Source of the DNA: an uncultured Solirubrobacteraceae bacterium
Lineage (GTDB): Bacteria > Actinomycetota > Thermoleophilia > Solirubrobacterales > Solirubrobacteraceae
Reading direction: 5' to 3'
Assembly (NCBI GenBank): GCA_902806205.1
Contig: CADCVR010000058.1
Span: 62,001 to 126,000, forward strand
Length of the DNA: 64,000 nt
The stretch's first letter is position 1; every line of letters starts with the position of its first letter. This document shows, in pieces, positions 61,339-64,000 of this stretch. Under the pieces are notes generated by a model. It was not told the origin of the DNA and made no database searches. It saw only the letters and a program-made list of their open reading frames with translations. The position numbers were made by a program, and so were the translations under genes.

Positions 61339-61986
61339 GTGCCCAGCGCCAAGGCCCGTCTCGGGGCGTTCGTCGCGCTGCTCAGCGTGCTGGCCGTCGC
61401 GGTGCTCCTCCTCGCACCGATCTCCGAGAACGCGCTGCGCGACACGATCCGGCCATTCGGCGTCGCCGCGCCGCTGGCCTACGTCGTGATCTCGGCCCTG
61501 CTGGGCAGCCTCTTCGTCCCCGGGCCGATCCTCGCGGGTGGCAGCGGCCTGCTGTTCGGGACCACCACCGGCTTCCTCGTGACCCTCACCGCCACGCTCG
61601 TGTCGAGCACCATCGCGGTTCTCGCCGCGCGCGTGGTCGGCCGTGAGGGCGTCGAGGACCTCGAGAGTCCGCGGGTGAAGGTCATCGAGCGGCTGCTGCA
61701 GCGCTACGGCGTCGGGGCGGTCATCGTCCAGCGACTCCTGCCCGGCGTGCCCGACGCGCCGTGCTCCTACTTGTTCGGCCTGGCCGGACTGCGGGTCTGG
61801 CAGGTCGCCCTCGGCACCTTGATCGGGGCGGCGCCACGGGCGTTCTCCTACACCGCGATCGGCGACGGCCTCGGCGCGGGCTCGCGAACGATCGCGATCA
61901 TCGGCCTGGTGACGCTGGGGATCACCAGCGTGGTCGGCCTTGCCGTCGGCGCCCTGGCCGTCCGGCGGACGCGACCCGAGCGGTGA
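61339..61986 (+). CDS. VTT-domain (DedA/TVP38-like) membrane protein
   Basis: A 215-residue membrane protein of the SNARE-associated/VTT family: about five hydrophobic helices with the conserved loop FVPGPILAGGSGLLFGTTTGFLV and the core QRLLPGVPDAPCSYLFGLAGLRVWQVALGTLIGAAPRAFSY. DedA-type proteins flip lipids across the membrane. The GTG is preceded by TACGGT (61326-61331) at 7 nt, so a leaderless transcript is likely. Confidence 0.88.
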   Translation: MPSAKARLGAFVALLSVLAVAVLLLAPISENALRDTIRPFGVAAPLAYVVISALLGSLFVPGPILAGGSGLLFGTTTGFLVTLTATLVSSTIAVLAARVVGREGVEDLESPRVKVIERLLQRYGVGAVIVQRLLPGVPDAPCSYLFGLAGLRVWQVALGTLIGAAPRAFSYTAIGDGLGAGSRTIAIIGLVTLGITSVVGLAVGALAVRRTRPER

Positions 61987-62047
61987 GCGACGCGGTCATC
62001 GACCCACGCGCTTGCCCGTACGGCCCCGGGTGACGTAGGAGCACGTG

Positions 62048-62899
62048 ATGCTGATCGCCGTCCCGAACGTCTCCGAAGGCGCGGACCCCGCGGTCCTCGA
62101 CGCGATCACCTCCGCGTTCACCGAGAACGCGGACGCTCGCGTGCTCGACGTGCACTCCGACGCCGATCACGGCCGGACGGTCTTCACCCTCGCGGGTGCC
62201 CCGGGCCGTCTGGCTCGGGCGCTCGGCCGCGGCGCCGCCACGGCCGCACGGCACATCGACCTCTCCGCGCACGCGGGCGTTCACCCGCACGTCGGGGCGC
62301 TCGACGTCGCCCCCGTCGTGTTCCTGGAGGCCGCACAGCGTCCCGCCGCGCTGGCCGAGGCGCTCGCGGCCGCCGCGGAGATCGCCGAAGTGGGCCTCCC
62401 CGTGCTCCTGTACGGCGTGCTGGCGCAGGGCCGCACGCGCGCGGAGCTGCGTCGGGGCGGCGTCACCGAGCTGGCGCGGCGTGTCGCCGCGGGCACGCTC
62501 GTGCCCGATTTCGGCCCGCCGCGCGTCGATCCCCGTCGCGGCGCCGTGCTCGTCGCGGCGCGGCCGCCCCTGGTCGCCTTCAACCTCGAGCTCGCCCCGC
62601 CCGCGTCGGTGGACGACGCGCGCCGGGTCGCCGCCCGCGTGCGCGAGGGCGGTCCCGACGGGCTGCCCGGGCTGCGGGCCATCGGCCTGGAGCTGCGGTC
62701 GACCGGCGGCGTCGCTCAGGTCTCCATGAACGTCGAGGACCACCTGAGGCTCCCTCTCGCGGCGGTGGTCGCGGCGGTGGACCGCCTGGCGCCCGTCGCC
62801 GCCGCAGAGGTGGTCGGCCTCCCGCCCGCGGCCGCGTTCGCGGGCTACCCGGACGATCTGCCGACCCGCGGTCGCCGCACGCTGGAATCGGCCCTCTAG
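62048..62899 (+). CDS. Glutamate formimidoyltransferase-like protein
   Basis: A 283-residue protein related to FtcD: IAVPNVSEGADPAVLDAITSAF, VHSDADHGRTVFTLAG, HAGVHPHVGALDVAPVVFL with His residues, and QVSMNVEDHLRLPL. FtcD moves the formimino group from formiminoglutamate to tetrahydrofolate in histidine breakdown; no other histidine-pathway gene is nearby. ATG 62048 has GGAG six bases upstream; GTG 62045 is an alternative. Confidence 0.85.
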   Translation: MLIAVPNVSEGADPAVLDAITSAFTENADARVLDVHSDADHGRTVFTLAGAPGRLARALGRGAATAARHIDLSAHAGVHPHVGALDVAPVVFLEAAQRPAALAEALAAAAEIAEVGLPVLLYGVLAQGRTRAELRRGGVTELARRVAAGTLVPDFGPPRVDPRRGAVLVAARPPLVAFNLELAPPASVDDARRVAARVREGGPDGLPGLRAIGLELRSTGGVAQVSMNVEDHLRLPLAAVVAAVDRLAPVAAAEVVGLPPAAAFAGYPDDLPTRGRRTLESAL

Positions 62900-62913
62900 A
62901 GTGCTCGGCACCC

Positions 62914-63276
62914 ATGGCCCAGACCAAGCGCAAGCGCCGGAGCACGAAGCACCGCGGCAACGCCGCCGGCATGATCGAGACGCGCGGCCGCACGGGACGC
63001 AAGCCCACCGAGGCCGAGCGCAAGGCCGACGTCAAGAAGGATGCCGCCGCCCGCCGCGCCGAGCGGCTCAACCGTCCGCCGACCTGGCGCAGCGCGGTCA
63101 ACAAGGCGGCGCTCGCCGCCGCCGTCTTCGCCGTCGCGGTCACGCTGCTCTTCCAGCGGCCGCTGGTCGGCTCGCTCGTCCTGGCCCTGTTCACGTTCGT
63201 CGTCTACGTGCCGCTGAGCTACTTCACCGACGCGATGATCTACAAGCGCGCGCAGGCCAAGCGGGGAAAGGCCTGA
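62914..63276 (+). CDS. Small membrane protein with basic N-terminus
   Basis: A 120-residue protein: a very basic N-terminal 60 residues (KRKRRSTKHRGN, RGRTGRKPTEAERKAD) and two TM helices (KAALAAAVFAVAVTLLF and LVGSLVLALFTFVVYVPLSYF). The basic tail suggests binding to RNA, lipid head groups or ribosomes. The -10 TAGAGT (62897-62902) is 11 nt before the ATG. The stop overlaps the next gene (TGATG). Confidence 0.65.
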   Translation: MAQTKRKRRSTKHRGNAAGMIETRGRTGRKPTEAERKADVKKDAAARRAERLNRPPTWRSAVNKAALAAAVFAVAVTLLFQRPLVGSLVLALFTFVVYVPLSYFTDAMIYKRAQAKRGKA

Positions 63277-63914
63277 TGGACGTCGCGATGTTCACCGTCG
63301 GACCCGTGCAGGAGAACTGCTACCTCCTGCGCACGGGCTCCGACGCTCCCACGGCGGTCATCGTCGATCCCGGGGAGGAGCCCGAGAAGCTCCTGGACGG
63401 CATCCAGACGATGGGAGTCACCCTGGAGGCGATCCTGCTGACGCACACGCATTTCGACCACGTCGGCGCCGTCGCACCGATCGCGAAGGCCACGGGCGCT
63501 CCCGTCTACTGCCCCGAACTGGAGCGTCACGTGCTGGCCGACATCATGGCCTTCGTCCCCTACGCGGGCTTCGGCCCGTTTCAGAGCTGGGACGCGGAGC
63601 ACACCGTCAAGGGAGGGGAGCACCTGAGCCTCGCGGGCCTCGAGATCGACGTGCACTTCACCCCGGGCCACTCGCCGGGCCACGTCACCTACGCCTTCCC
63701 CGACCATGGCGTGCTGGCCTCCGGCGACGTGCTCTTCGAGAGCTCCGTCGGCCGCACCGACCTTCCCGGGGGCGATCATGGCGTGCTCATGGCCTCCATC
63801 GGGATGCTGCTCGACGCCTATCCGCCGGGAACGACCGTGCTCCCGGGCCACATGGGCACGACGACGCTCGGCCGGGAGCGGGCGACGAACCCGTTCCTGC
63901 AGTCCTACGCGTAG
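63276..63914 (+). CDS. Metallo-beta-lactamase-fold hydrolase (GloB-like)
   Basis: A 212-residue MBL-fold hydrolase: THTHFDHVG (metal site HxHxDH), PGHSPGHVTY (His), GDVLFESSVGRTDLPGG and LPGHMGTTTLG with the final His. It resembles YcbL/glyoxalase II-type thioesterases. ATG overlaps the previous stop. Confidence 0.92.
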   Translation: MDVAMFTVGPVQENCYLLRTGSDAPTAVIVDPGEEPEKLLDGIQTMGVTLEAILLTHTHFDHVGAVAPIAKATGAPVYCPELERHVLADIMAFVPYAGFGPFQSWDAEHTVKGGEHLSLAGLEIDVHFTPGHSPGHVTYAFPDHGVLASGDVLFESSVGRTDLPGGDHGVLMASIGMLLDAYPPGTTVLPGHMGTTTLGRERATNPFLQSYA

Positions 63915-63926
63915 GAGGGGCTCGGG

Positions 63927-64000
63927 ATGGCGGCGCCGAAGCTGCAGGCCCCGCGCGGGACCTACGACGTGCTGCCCGAGGTCGCTCCGGCACGGCTGGC
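63927..64000 (+). CDS. hisS: Histidyl-tRNA synthetase (5' part)
   Basis: Only the first 24 codons are in the window. They read MAAPKLQAPRGTYDVLPEVA, with APRGTYDVLP being the strongly conserved start of HisRS. TAGGAGG lies at good spacing before the ATG. The gene runs past the window end. Confidence 0.85.
   Translation, partial: MAAPKLQAPRGTYDVLPEVAPARL

Overview
The window is a very GC-rich bacterial chromosome segment with strong G/C third-position bias. Codon use, protein families (Rex, TrkA/CeoBC-like pairs, coiled-coil proteins, LPXTG-like anchoring, several lipoproteins) and gene style point to a Gram-positive actinobacterium, most likely of the Thermoleophilia/Solirubrobacterales type. 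This assignment is inferred from protein character, not from a 16S gene. Most genes sit in tight operons joined by ATGA, GTGA or TGATG start/stop overlaps. Many first genes have a TAnnnT -10 element only 6-13 nt before the start codon, which points to leaderless transcripts.

Region by region: 0.1-1.6 kb, a lipoprotein beta-propeller and a cupin, divergent from uvrA (1.7-4.6 kb) with a LexA-type SOS box between them. 4.8-6.2 kb, a five-gene operon of small single-pass membrane proteins of unknown function, ended by a 171-bp foldback repeat. 6.5-7.6 kb, a hypothetical gene and a hexapeptide acyltransferase. 7.6-9.6 kb, a low-affinity phosphate uptake operon (DUF47 regulator, Pit, small membrane protein) behind a PHO-box-like direct repeat. 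9.6-12.5 kb, a LysM/transglycosylase divergent from a long coiled-coil protein. 12.6-15.9 kb, a pantothenate operon (DUF2520 reductase, panC-panD in one continuous frame, panB, FmdE-like). 16-18.5 kb, a family-4 uracil-DNA glycosylase and an ABC-2 transporter. 18.5-21.6 kb, an LPDTG surface protein followed by the tsaE-tsaB-rimI-tsaD tRNA t6A set. 21.6-25 kb, glutaredoxin-like, rex, YbdK ligase, HIT and a ferritin-like protein.

25.2-30.5 kb holds two KimA-like APC permeases with universal-stress domains and two TrkA/RCK proteins, probably a potassium uptake system. tRNA-Gln, a heterodimeric ABC exporter and a decayed IS110-family element follow (30.5-34.9 kb). Then come a His-rich exported peptide, a DEAD-box helicase, a glycosyltransferase, a second propeller lipoprotein, pdxH, a phosphodiesterase, a methyltransferase, a PRC-barrel protein, a saccharopine-dehydrogenase-like enzyme, selO and a Rieske-FAD oxidoreductase (35-50.3 kb).

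50.5-52.8 kb is a PKD / ExbB-like / DUF2149 membrane operon. 52.9-57.2 kb is an ECF sigma/anti-sigma pair divergent from a radical SAM / AhpD-like / DoxX-like / DUF3179 operon, with ECF-type promoter sequences in between. 57.4-60.1 kb is a second ECF sigma gene, frameshifted here, with a membrane protein and a secreted two-domain protein. 60.3-61.2 kb is a short segment holding a YegP (DUF1508) gene, flanked by an intact tRNA-Met and an exact copy of that tRNA's 3' end, as left by site-specific integration. The window closes with a DedA/VTT protein, a formiminotransferase-like enzyme, a small membrane protein, a metallo-beta-lactamase-fold hydrolase and the first codons of hisS.

The candidates for undescribed systems are the five-gene small-membrane-protein operon, the ECF-controlled radical SAM operon and the PKD-ExbB-DUF2149 operon. 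The most testable oddities are the panC-panD fusion frame, the tRNA-Met att duplication and the fossil IS110 with its non-coding leader.
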